From contig WALG01000168.1 of assembly GCA_015522955.1 (NCBI GenBank), positions 1-6,720 on the forward strand: a DNA stretch of 6,720 bases, written 5' to 3'. Positions within the stretch are counted from its first letter, which is position 1; each line of letters opens with the position of its first letter. The DNA comes from DHVE2 group archaeon (GTDB lineage Archaea > Thermoplasmatota > Thermoplasmata > Thermoplasmatales > Aciduliprofundaceae). A program made the translations under genes and the position numbers. This document shows positions 1 through 6,059 of the stretch, piece after piece. Below the pieces are notes generated by a model. That model was not told where the DNA came from, ran no database searches, and was given only the letters and a program-made list of their open reading frames with translations.

Positions 1-4
1 CCTT

Positions 5-280
5 ATGGGTATCCCCGAGGCACAAAGACGCATTGAATCCTATGATGGGAGAATCGTGGTGGAGGTTTACGGATTTGAAAAACTTTCCAGTTTTATGGTC
101 ATTTCACTGCTGAAAAGTGAGTATCCCGAGGATACATTCAAGGTGGAGGGTACAAGAGAGGAAATGAGAGATTTTGCAGAGTTTCTTAAAGCGCATATGG
201 AGAAGATTGATACCAGACAGCGTAATCTGGTGGCAAATGCCTTGGATGAATTTATACGTCCAGAAAATTTTAATCCATAG
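5..280 (+). CDS. Small protein of unknown function upstream of pyrE (start uncertain)
   Basis: I do not recognise this protein. Read from the ATG at 5 it has 91 residues and ends at the TAG at 278-280. The frame is still open at the window edge (codon CTT at 2-4), so the true start may lie outside and this may be the C-terminal part of a longer protein. It is soluble-looking and rich in charged residues, with no membrane segment, signal peptide or cysteine cluster. The pattern is a beta-rich first part (RIVVEVYGF near residues 17-25), a hydrophobic helix (about 28-38), and helical charged segments (about 50-85). It ends in ENFNP. Length, codon use and the fit of its end to pyrE (15 bases apart, same strand) support a real gene. 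The opposite-strand frame over 67-372 runs across both genes and is a shadow. Co-transcription with pyrE is an inference and gives no firm functional hint. Confidence 0.7.
   Translation: MGIPEAQRRIESYDGRIVVEVYGFEKLSSFMVISLLKSEYPEDTFKVEGTREEMRDFAEFLKAHMEKIDTRQRNLVANALDEFIRPENFNP
263..274 (+). promoter_or_regulatory. Possible internal TATA/BRE promoter for pyrE
   Basis: An A-rich stretch followed by ATTTTAAT (267-274) lies at the end of the preceding reading frame. Its centre is about 25 bases before the pyrE ATG at 296, the spacing expected if transcription began at the start codon. The AT-richness could equally come from the codons for Glu-Asn-Phe-Asn, so this is a weak call. Confidence 0.3.
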
Positions 281-295
281 AGGCCATGGGTATCT

Positions 296-799
296 ATGCT
301 CAGAGAGATGCTGGTAAAATCAGGAGCGGTGCGATTTGGTGATTTTATACTAGCGTCAGGTAAGAGAAGCAAGTACTATGTGGATATAAAAAAAGCCAGT
401 ACAAAAGTAGATACCCTGAGATATCTTGCAAAACAACTTGGAAAATATGTGCAGGGTGATTACCTTGCAGGTGTGGAACTGGGCGCTGTGCCCCTTACCG
501 TGGCAACCGCACTGGAAACCGGCAGAGATTACCTCATAATCCGCAAAGAGAGCAAATCACATGGCACAAGAAAACTTATAGAGGGAGATTTTGAAAAGGG
601 TTCCGTGGTGGATATTATCGAGGATGTGGTAACCACCGGAGGCTCCGTACTCAGAGCCATTAAAATTCTCAGGGACGAGGGGCTCAAGGTTCAAAGAGTT
701 ATATGCGTGGTGGACCGCCAGGAAGGGGGAAAGGATGCCCTCAAGGCTGAAGGTGTGGACCTCATATCCCTTATCACAGCCATGGAGTTGCTGATATAA
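296..799 (+). CDS. pyrE: Orotate phosphoribosyltransferase (OPRTase)
   Basis: The enzyme joins orotate to PRPP to give orotidine 5'-monophosphate and pyrophosphate, the fifth step of de novo UMP synthesis, in the cytosol. The 167 residues are close to the usual archaeal length. Seen in order: an N-terminal OPRT signature (FILASGKRSKYYVDIK, 17-32), GVELGAVPL (59-67), the flexible catalytic loop RKESKSHGT (83-91), and the type I phosphoribosyltransferase PRPP-binding motif VVDIIEDVVTTGGS (104-117) with the acidic pair E109/D110. A conserved VVDRQEGG segment follows (138-145). The family acts as a dimer in which each loop serves the partner site. There is no fused OMP decarboxylase. ATG 296 is the first in-frame start after a stop at 278-280; ATG 308 (Met5) is an alternative. 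A GAGG at 280-283 lies 12 bases upstream, far for a ribosome binding site. The ATG at 286 is out of frame. Confidence 0.96.
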   Translation: MLREMLVKSGAVRFGDFILASGKRSKYYVDIKKASTKVDTLRYLAKQLGKYVQGDYLAGVELGAVPLTVATALETGRDYLIIRKESKSHGTRKLIEGDFEKGSVVDIIEDVVTTGGSVLRAIKILRDEGLKVQRVICVVDRQEGGKDALKAEGVDLISLITAMELLI

Positions 800-815
800 T
801 TTTTTCATCTCTTTT
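800..815 (+). terminator. T-rich terminator of the pyrE transcript
   Basis: Six consecutive T residues (800-805) follow directly on the pyrE TAA, and after CATCTC come four more T (812-815). Archaeal RNA polymerase terminates at such T-runs in the non-template strand without needing a hairpin, and I see no hairpin here. The element lies at the convergent junction and extends into the 3' end of the opposing GTPase gene. Confidence 0.55.
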
Positions 816-1572
816 CCAGGTCCTCTCCACCTGCAGATATCATTTGTAGTGCATTATAGATATCCTCATATCCATAGAGCATCCGTGCTGAGGTGGGATA
901 CAAAGTTCTGAACACATCCACATTCTCCAGTGCCTTGAAAAGTTCTATGCTGAGTTCTTTATGCATCCCAGGATTTTCTTTGAGAAGCGAGAGATACAAT
1001 GCGTTCCAATCCTGACTCCATTCCCCTATATTCTGCAGTTCCTCATCGCTAAGTATATCCACCTTGGAAAGAATGTTTATGTAGGGACGATAGAATCTAA
1101 AATAAACTGAGGATGAGAGCATGAGAAGTGATACAAATCCAGAGGGTGACTTTGCCAGTGCAGGGTCAAAAAGAAATGCGAGCATGCTGCGCTCCTCCCC
1201 TAGAAAATCCACTATGAACTTGCTGGCAGCCCTGAATGCAAAGAGTTCCAGTTGCCCGGCGGTATCAAATATTACATAATCACTCTCATAACCCTCTATC
1301 TCAGATTTCAATTCTTCAACAACATTTGCAATCATGTCGGCGGCGACAACCTGAGCCCCATTGGGGCCCAGTTGATACTCATCCATAATTGTGTGAAGGT
1401 CAAAAATATCACGAATATCAATATCGGGAAGATAGGGGAGCGACTCTGCCCCCGGGTCAAGATTCACCGTTATTGCTTCATACTCATTTTTAATCATCCA
1501 CTCACGAAATGCCGCAGTGAACGTACTTTTTCCACTTCCTGCGGGACCTATTACAAATAGATTTGCCATCAT
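805..1572 (-). CDS. GPN-loop GTPase
   Basis: This is a P-loop NTPase of the GPN family (SIMIBI class), cytosolic and normally a homodimer. In eukaryotes Gpn1-3 assist RNA polymerase II assembly and nuclear import; the role of the single archaeal version is not settled. Of 255 residues, the visible motifs are Walker A GPAGSGKST (9-17), the NLDPGAE switch region (37-43), the family-defining insert GPN (69-71) that reaches into the partner active site, G3 DTAGQLE (103-109), G4 SKVD (169-172, Ser in place of the usual Asn/Thr) and a G5-like TSA (227-229). Length is normal. It follows polC with a 4-base ATGA overlap, so the pair is probably co-transcribed and translationally coupled. The start reads ATGATG. 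The second ATG (1569) is an equally good start and is better spaced from the GGGTG upstream. The gene ends 5 bases from the pyrE stop codon, tail to tail. Confidence 0.93.
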   Translation of the reverse strand: MMANLFVIGPAGSGKSTFTAAFREWMIKNEYEAITVNLDPGAESLPYLPDIDIRDIFDLHTIMDEYQLGPNGAQVVAADMIANVVEELKSEIEGYESDYVIFDTAGQLELFAFRAASKFIVDFLGEERSMLAFLFDPALAKSPSGFVSLLMLSSSVYFRFYRPYINILSKVDILSDEELQNIGEWSQDWNALYLSLLKENPGMHKELSIELFKALENVDVFRTLYPTSARMLYGYEDIYNALQMISAGGEDLEKR

Positions 1573-4500
1573 ACACCCATAAAGGACTCAAGGGTTATTT
1601 TAGTTTTCTCTTCCTCTTCACTCATGAGTGAGTCAACAGACTCTTTAAGTACCAGGATTCTCTGCCTAAGATAAGGGGCCACACTGTACTCTTCAGCGAG
1701 TTTCAGTGCCTTATCAAGATATTTTTTCACACTCTTTTCATAAACTGTAAGGGTCAGTTCTCCCCCGCAGTACGGGCATTTACCGCTCAAGGGCACTCTG
1801 CGGAACTTGGCATTGCATTTCTTGCATCTGAACTTCTGTGTGCCGAATTTCTTAAGATTGCCCATTATGTCCGGAATGAAGTGGTGCGCGATTATACGCC
1901 CCGCCATATCGTGCTCATCAACCGCCCTTATCTTCTTTGCCAGTTCCAGTTGACTCTCCATTTTCTCCTCCATACTGCCCAGAACCTTGTAGGCAGATTT
2001 GAGCACCCCTACATTTATGTCCATAGTGTCATGGGTGAACTTGAACCCCTCATACTGCCGTGGAGTATCGAGACGCTTCTTCACAAAATCCATAATGTCT
2101 TTAACTTCATCAGGTTTTTTAAACTGCTCTGCTGCCTCATAGAACTCAATAGGATATCTGGGCATGACGTCCACATTCAATGCCTCCTTATCAATCTCGC
2201 TCGGTGTAATACGGGTGGTAAGAACAAGTGGTGCGTCCATCAGCCCGCCCCGGGTTGATGGTAAAAATTTACGTGAGAAATCCAGCAATCCCTCAAGAAG
2301 AAGCATTATGGAATCCTCATCACCATCGCAGTTCCTACGCTTAGCAGCGTGGAAGAATGGATGAGCAAAGCCCACATGGGCATCCGAGAATCCAATTATA
2401 CGTCCAAGAATGCCAGCCGAGGTATGGGGCGCAAGACCTATTACAAGGTGCCCGATAAGGTCTTCGCAGGTTCTTACATTGTAGAATCTGCGCATCTTGT
2501 AAAACTTCTCAAGCATATCGTCCACATAATTTGCAACCTTCACTAAGTAGTCTCCTGCATGTCTAGGGATGATTATATCCTGCACCTTTAACTCGCAGAT
2601 TTGCTCTCCGCTTTTCAGGTCATTTCCAAGATAATCATGCGTGTAGCCGAGTTCTCGGGCTTTCTCCACGGTAAGTCCCACTTCGCTTGGTCTGAAATGG
2701 GTTATGGCTATATCACTCATATCAAATCTCACCGTTCCATCTTTGAAAACATAGACCTCATGCTTTGCCCTCAGTATCCCTTTCTCGAGTCTCTCGGGTA
2801 GATGCTCATGGGACATCATCTTTTTAACACCTTTAATATCCCACGTAACTCTCTCCCTCAAATTCTCCTGTGCCTTCTCAAAATAATCCTGGAGATTTAT
2901 TTTTATTATACCTATATCTCCCCGAAATATTGTACGCTCTCCACATTTAGGACATACAGGGAGGAAGGTAATCACGCCGCATGAGGGACATTTTCTCTGT
3001 CCCACTTCTATCGCTATAACTCCCTTCTTAACTGCATCGGTTATCAATCTTCTCATACCCCCACTCTCGCCCACAGGAAATAGCGAATGCACAGGAGGTT
3101 TCATCTTACGGGGTGCTGCCTTCTCAGGCCTGCCCATCCTAGCCCCTATTCTTGTGGGTGCCCGGGGCTTTATTCTCACTCCAGAAAGGTGCGACACAAC
3201 ATCCATAATTCCCCCGGAAATGAGGCTACGAACTCTGAATATTTTACCATCCTTTATATCCAGCCCAAGACCACGGAGCAGAGAATAGGCATATCTGTCG
3301 AGAATATAGTTCTCGCGCTCCCTGTGAAGGGCTCCAAGGGTAACCAGAATATCCTTTACCCATGGCTCTTTCTCAATATGCAGTTTTCCATCTTCCCAAG
3401 AGGCATGGGTTTCCACATACCTGGATAAACGCTCCAAGTCCTCCAGAGCAATATCATGCCAGAAGAGATTGTAATCAGGATGCAGAGGTATTCCATACTC
3501 TTCCGAAATTCTAAAGGCTTCAAAGGCATCTTTTATCTCTCCATGGTATCCTGCTCTTTCCGCTTCCTGCTGCCACCACTCGATGGCATATGCCCCGGGA
3601 ACTAGAGGATGATTGTTCTCAAGAAATTCGCCATACGGGATCAGAATCTCACCCACATCTACAATTTCGCGAACCCTCGAATACAGTTCCCTCGCTCTTT
3701 CCCAAGTATTGACCTGCACCAGATCTCCATTATCAAGCAGCACAATGGGACCTTCAATGCTATCGCAGGATGTCATACCTCCAGCCTTTCCGGGTCTTTC
3801 CAGTTTCAACTGTGTACCTATCGCAATGAACTGATTCAGGAGATACATGGTTGCGGGATTCACACTCACCGTAGCAAGACCACCTGCACGGCATCTTCCA
3901 TAGCGAAGTCTGAACCCTCCCCTTGCAGAGGGATATGAAAAAATAGGTCTTCCCGCAAGAATATCTTTCATATACTTGTAAGACGGTTCCAGTGTGAACT
4001 TCTCTTCCTTAACCTCAGGAATGAGCGAGTCAAGCCATTCCCAGCCATCAATCTTCAGAGTATCCACATAGGCTTTTATCTTCTTAGTTTTCTGCAGTAA
4101 TCCTTCGGCAAGCACAAGACACATGCCACCTCGCACTTTATTTGTCTCAATACGCGGTAAATTGCGATAGCCACTCACCTCTAAATCTCTCTCGGTGCCC
4201 TCACCATCTATGCATACTGGACAATTTTTAACCACAGTTTCTATTTCTTCGTTGCTTGGTCTGTACTGAAGATGATGTCTGCGGTCATAGAGTTGAATCT
4301 CTTCCTTGTACCTCTCAATCTCCTCATCTGTGGGCATGTATCTTCCGATATCCAGTTCTCTGCGTACCACATCGGCGATAAGCACACTTAAAGCCTGGGC
4401 GGTACCTCCTGCTCCTCGAATCGGCCCGGCATAGTAAACTGATACATAATCGTTGCCATTCACATTCTTCTTTATCTTGACGCTAGCTATGCCTTCGAGA

Positions 4501-4844
4501 GGAGCAACGAGAATTCCCTCAGTGAGTATAGCGAGACCAACCCTCACCGCTCGGTCCATGGCCTCCTCTTTACTCTTGTATCTTTTTGCTATTTTCTTGG
4601 CCATTAAAAGCGCAACCATACCCCTATCATACTCTCTGCTCAGTTTTCTTATCTCATCGCTTATTCCTTTCACGCCTGTAAGTTCCTCCACCCTTGCCGC
4701 AAGGTCCTTGGCTCTCGGAATCTCCACAAACGGCTCAGGGTCAATGCCCATCTTTCTGGCTTCCTCTGCAATCTTATAGCACTTATCCGCTTTATTTTCA
4801 AGCGATTCAAAATATTCCCTCATCTCTCTGCTCATTTCTGCCAT
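1569..4844 (-). CDS. polC: Family-D DNA polymerase, large (catalytic) subunit DP2
   Basis: DP2 is the 5'-3' polymerising subunit of the heterodimeric archaeal replicative DNA polymerase PolD. The proofreading subunit DP1 is not in this window. The 1091 residues form one intact frame, at the short end of the family because no intein is present. Seen: N-terminal PolC region with YYAGPIRGAGGTAQA (137-151), a first zinc-type pair C208/C211, conserved IFSYPSARGGFRLRYGR (301-317), a four-cysteine zinc site C619/C622/C631/C634, and the catalytic NCDGDED at 838-844. D840 and D842 match the aspartates shown to be essential in Pyrococcus DP2. A C-terminal zinc site C1007/C1010/C1023/C1026 and a PCNA-box-like tail follow. 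The active site belongs to the two-barrel fold shared with multisubunit RNA polymerases. ATG 4844 is preceded at the right distance by a TATA element, implying a very short leader. Met4 (4835) is an alternative start. The GPN GTPase gene follows through an ATGA overlap. Confidence 0.98.
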   Translation of the reverse strand: MAEMSREMREYFESLENKADKCYKIAEEARKMGIDPEPFVEIPRAKDLAARVEELTGVKGISDEIRKLSREYDRGMVALLMAKKIAKRYKSKEEAMDRAVRVGLAILTEGILVAPLEGIASVKIKKNVNGNDYVSVYYAGPIRGAGGTAQALSVLIADVVRRELDIGRYMPTDEEIERYKEEIQLYDRRHHLQYRPSNEEIETVVKNCPVCIDGEGTERDLEVSGYRNLPRIETNKVRGGMCLVLAEGLLQKTKKIKAYVDTLKIDGWEWLDSLIPEVKEEKFTLEPSYKYMKDILAGRPIFSYPSARGGFRLRYGRCRAGGLATVSVNPATMYLLNQFIAIGTQLKLERPGKAGGMTSCDSIEGPIVLLDNGDLVQVNTWERARELYSRVREIVDVGEILIPYGEFLENNHPLVPGAYAIEWWQQEAERAGYHGEIKDAFEAFRISEEYGIPLHPDYNLFWHDIALEDLERLSRYVETHASWEDGKLHIEKEPWVKDILVTLGALHRERENYILDRYAYSLLRGLGLDIKDGKIFRVRSLISGGIMDVVSHLSGVRIKPRAPTRIGARMGRPEKAAPRKMKPPVHSLFPVGESGGMRRLITDAVKKGVIAIEVGQRKCPSCGVITFLPVCPKCGERTIFRGDIGIIKINLQDYFEKAQENLRERVTWDIKGVKKMMSHEHLPERLEKGILRAKHEVYVFKDGTVRFDMSDIAITHFRPSEVGLTVEKARELGYTHDYLGNDLKSGEQICELKVQDIIIPRHAGDYLVKVANYVDDMLEKFYKMRRFYNVRTCEDLIGHLVIGLAPHTSAGILGRIIGFSDAHVGFAHPFFHAAKRRNCDGDEDSIMLLLEGLLDFSRKFLPSTRGGLMDAPLVLTTRITPSEIDKEALNVDVMPRYPIEFYEAAEQFKKPDEVKDIMDFVKKRLDTPRQYEGFKFTHDTMDINVGVLKSAYKVLGSMEEKMESQLELAKKIRAVDEHDMAGRIIAHHFIPDIMGNLKKFGTQKFRCKKCNAKFRRVPLSGKCPYCGGELTLTVYEKSVKKYLDKALKLAEEYSVAPYLRQRILVLKESVDSLMSEEEEKTKITLESFMGV
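1574..1578 (-). promoter_or_regulatory. Ribosome binding site at the polC/GPN junction
   Basis: GGGTG, a partial match to the archaeal Shine-Dalgarno consensus GGAGGTGAT, lies inside the last codons of polC. It is 1 base from the first ATG and 4 bases from the second ATG of the tandem ATGATG. The spacing favours the second ATG. A ribosome terminating at the polC TGA is already in place, so re-initiation could serve either start. Confidence 0.4.
1578..1601 (-). other. PCNA-interacting (PIP-box-like) peptide at the DP2 C-terminus
   Basis: Residues 1082-1089 of DP2 read KITLESFM, two residues from the C-terminus, after an acidic stretch (EEEE). This fits the PIP pattern (Q-x-x-hydrophobic-x-x-aromatic-aromatic) with Lys for Gln, Leu in the hydrophobic slot and Phe-Met in the aromatic slots. 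A C-terminal PIP motif on DP2 that docks on PCNA is known from Pyrococcus PolD. Here the assignment rests on pattern and position only. Confidence 0.55.
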
Positions 4845-4869
4845 TCTTCATACCTAATTTACCCAGGTG

Positions 4870-4883
4870 TTATAACTCTTTCC
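4870..4883 (-). promoter_or_regulatory. polC promoter (BRE + TATA box)
   Basis: Read on the minus strand, a purine-rich GGAAAGAG (BRE-like) precedes TTATAA (4870-4875). The TATA centre is about 28 bases before the polC ATG at 4844. With the usual archaeal spacing, transcription would begin near 4846, giving a leader of only a few bases. That agrees with the lack of a strong Shine-Dalgarno before polC. TTATAA is itself a palindrome, so orientation rests on the BRE-like side and the distance to the gene. Confidence 0.5.
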
Positions 4884-4886
4884 ATC

Positions 4887-4910
4887 ATCAAAATGATTAT
4901 CATCTTTGAT
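4887..4910. repeat. 24-bp imperfect palindrome, candidate operator between polC and nadE
   Basis: Arm ATCAAAATGAT (4887-4897) pairs with ATCATCTTTGAT (4899-4910) around a central T at 4898. Eleven base pairs form with only C4904 unpaired. The element sits between the two divergent promoters, upstream of the BRE of each: about 26 bases from the polC TATA centre and 34 from the nadE TATA centre. A dyad of this size in this place suits a dimeric helix-turn-helix regulator, and an upstream position fits an activator better than a repressor. It is AT-rich, so chance symmetry is possible. No regulator is encoded next to it. Confidence 0.45.
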
Positions 4911-4920
4911 AACGGATCAG

Positions 4921-4936
4921 AGAAAAAATTATAGAA
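4921..4936 (+). promoter_or_regulatory. nadE promoter (BRE + TATA-like box)
   Basis: AGAAAAAA (BRE-like, purine-rich) runs into TTATAGAA (4929-4936). The centre is about 24 bases before the ATG at 4956 but only about 9 before the upstream ATG at 4941. If this is the promoter, the transcript begins at or next to 4956, which favours that start codon and a leaderless mRNA. Confidence 0.5.
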
Positions 4937-4955
4937 TAGGATGAGATACACAACT

Positions 4956-5747
4956 ATGCTTGAGATAACACTCCCTGATTACGCACGTGAAAGCATAGTA
5001 CGATTTATAAAAGATTTTGTGGGTGAGAGAAGTGTGGTTGTGGGAATAAGCGGGGGTCTTGATTCTGCTGTAGTAGCCTCACTTTGTGCCCAGAGTCTGG
5101 GAAAGGATAAGGTTGTAGCCGTGCATATGCCTGACCAGGTCACACCTCCGGAGGACACAGAGGATGCCAGAAACCTTGCCTCTGCATTGGGCATAGAATA
5201 TAGAGAGATTTCCATAGGAGATCTAGTAGAGCCCATGGCAAAGAGAATCGGGATAAAAAATCTCATCGCACTGGGAAATCTCAAGGCTCGAATTCGTATG
5301 CTCATACTTTACGGTATAGCAAATCAGGAATCACGGCTCGTGGTGGGCACAAGTAACAAAAGTGAACTCCTTGTGGGTTATTTCACAAAATACGGTGATG
5401 GCGCCAGTGACCTCTCACCGATTGGTGATTTGTACAAGACACAGGTTCGCATTCTCGCTGAGAGAATAGGCATTCCAGAGAAAATAAGAAACAAAAAACC
5501 ATCTGCCACACTTCTCCCTGGACAGACCGATGAGGAGGAAATAGGCGTAACCTATGAGATGCTGGACCGCATACTATACGGCATGGAACTTGGATACCCT
5601 CCCGAAAAGGTTGCCAAATTCCTGGACATGCCAATGGAAACGGTTGAGAAGATCTATGGGATGCATGAAAGGTCCCGTCACAAGAGAGTTATGCTCTACA
5701 TACCCAAGATTGGGATAAGAACCGTGAACACAGACTGGAGGGAATGA
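4956..5747 (+). CDS. nadE: NH3-dependent NAD+ synthetase
   Basis: The enzyme amidates deamido-NAD+ (nicotinic acid adenine dinucleotide) to NAD+ using ATP and ammonia, the last step of NAD synthesis. It is a cytosolic, normally homodimeric enzyme. From ATG 4956 it has 263 residues; an in-frame ATG at 4941 would add MRYTT. I prefer 4956 because the likely TATA box is too close to 4941. Seen: the ATP pyrophosphatase loop SGGLDS (32-37), VHMPD (56-60), the nucleotide/deamido-NAD site GTSNKSELLVGYFTKYGD (131-148), a conserved DLSPIGDLYKTQVR (152-165), and the mobile loop KPSATLLPGQTDEEEIG (181-197). Length matches the NH3-dependent class. There is no N-terminal glutaminase (nitrilase) domain, so ammonia must be free or supplied by another protein. 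It is divergent from polC and ends directly against the DUF424 stop codon. Confidence 0.96.
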   Translation: MLEITLPDYARESIVRFIKDFVGERSVVVGISGGLDSAVVASLCAQSLGKDKVVAVHMPDQVTPPEDTEDARNLASALGIEYREISIGDLVEPMAKRIGIKNLIALGNLKARIRMLILYGIANQESRLVVGTSNKSELLVGYFTKYGDGASDLSPIGDLYKTQVRILAERIGIPEKIRNKKPSATLLPGQTDEEEIGVTYEMLDRILYGMELGYPPEKVAKFLDMPMETVEKIYGMHERSRHKRVMLYIPKIGIRTVNTDWRE

Positions 5748-6059
5748 TTAAAGAGTACACATCTGGGCATGGGGGACTCCCTGAATTCTTATCACGCTCT
5801 CCGGGTCTATATAACCTTCTTTAACTGCCAGTGCAATAACATGCTCCCCCACAAGATTTGCAATTGTCGCAATTTTCATACTCATCAGAAACGTTAAATC
5901 ACTCACATATGCGTCAAAATAAAATTCTCTTTTTACCTCTATCTGGAGTTCTCCCTCCTCAAATATTTTATCTAAGAGAGCACAATCGCAGGCGGCAACC
6001 ATGGTTTCTCCACGGATTCGGTAAATCTTCATGGCTATGGGATGCTCAGAGTCACACAT
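5748..6059 (-). CDS. DUF424 family protein, coupled to mcm
   Basis: This is a small archaea-specific protein of the DUF424 family; no biochemical function is established that I know of. From ATG 6059 it has 103 residues. Family features seen: MKIYRIRGETMVAACD near the start (10-25), a central FEEGELQIEV beta/turn segment (33-42), ATIANLVGE (64-72), and the terminal signature VIRIQGVPHAQ (89-99). Three candidate starts exist: 6065, 6059 and 6032 (the MKIY methionine where many relatives seem to begin). A GGAG at 6069-6072 lies 9 bases before ATG 6059, only 3 before 6065, and too far from 6032, so 6059 is preferred. That start overlaps the mcm TGA by 8 bases (ATGTGTGA), implying translational coupling. 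No membrane segment or known catalytic motif is visible. The cysteines at 2, 24 and 26 do not form an obvious metal site. Confidence 0.85.
   Translation of the reverse strand: MCDSEHPIAMKIYRIRGETMVAACDCALLDKIFEEGELQIEVKREFYFDAYVSDLTFLMSMKIATIANLVGEHVIALAVKEGYIDPESVIRIQGVPHAQMCTL

Noticed and set aside
67..372. Minus-strand frame of 101 codons crossing the first gene and pyrE
   Set aside because: It is antisense to the well-supported pyrE N-terminus and has no family resemblance.
1252..1560. Plus-strand open frame of 102 codons
   Set aside because: It lies wholly antisense to the GTPase gene, whose motifs are clear, and has no recognisable protein features.
3087..3938. Plus-strand open frames of 109-113 codons inside polC
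   Set aside because: They are antisense to conserved DP2 sequence; their composition (His, Ser, Cys, Pro rich) is typical of shadow frames.
4453..4909. Plus-strand frames of 108 and 71 codons near the start of polC
   Set aside because: They overlap the conserved DP2 N-terminus; the hydrophobic look of the first comes from reading Lys/Glu-rich helices on the wrong strand.
4887..4910. Reading the palindrome as a transcription terminator or small RNA hairpin
   Set aside because: It sits between two divergent promoters, lacks a following T-run on the strand that would matter, and archaeal termination does not need a hairpin.
4979..5634. Minus-strand frames inside nadE
   Set aside because: They lie entirely opposite conserved NAD+ synthetase motifs, so they are shadow frames.
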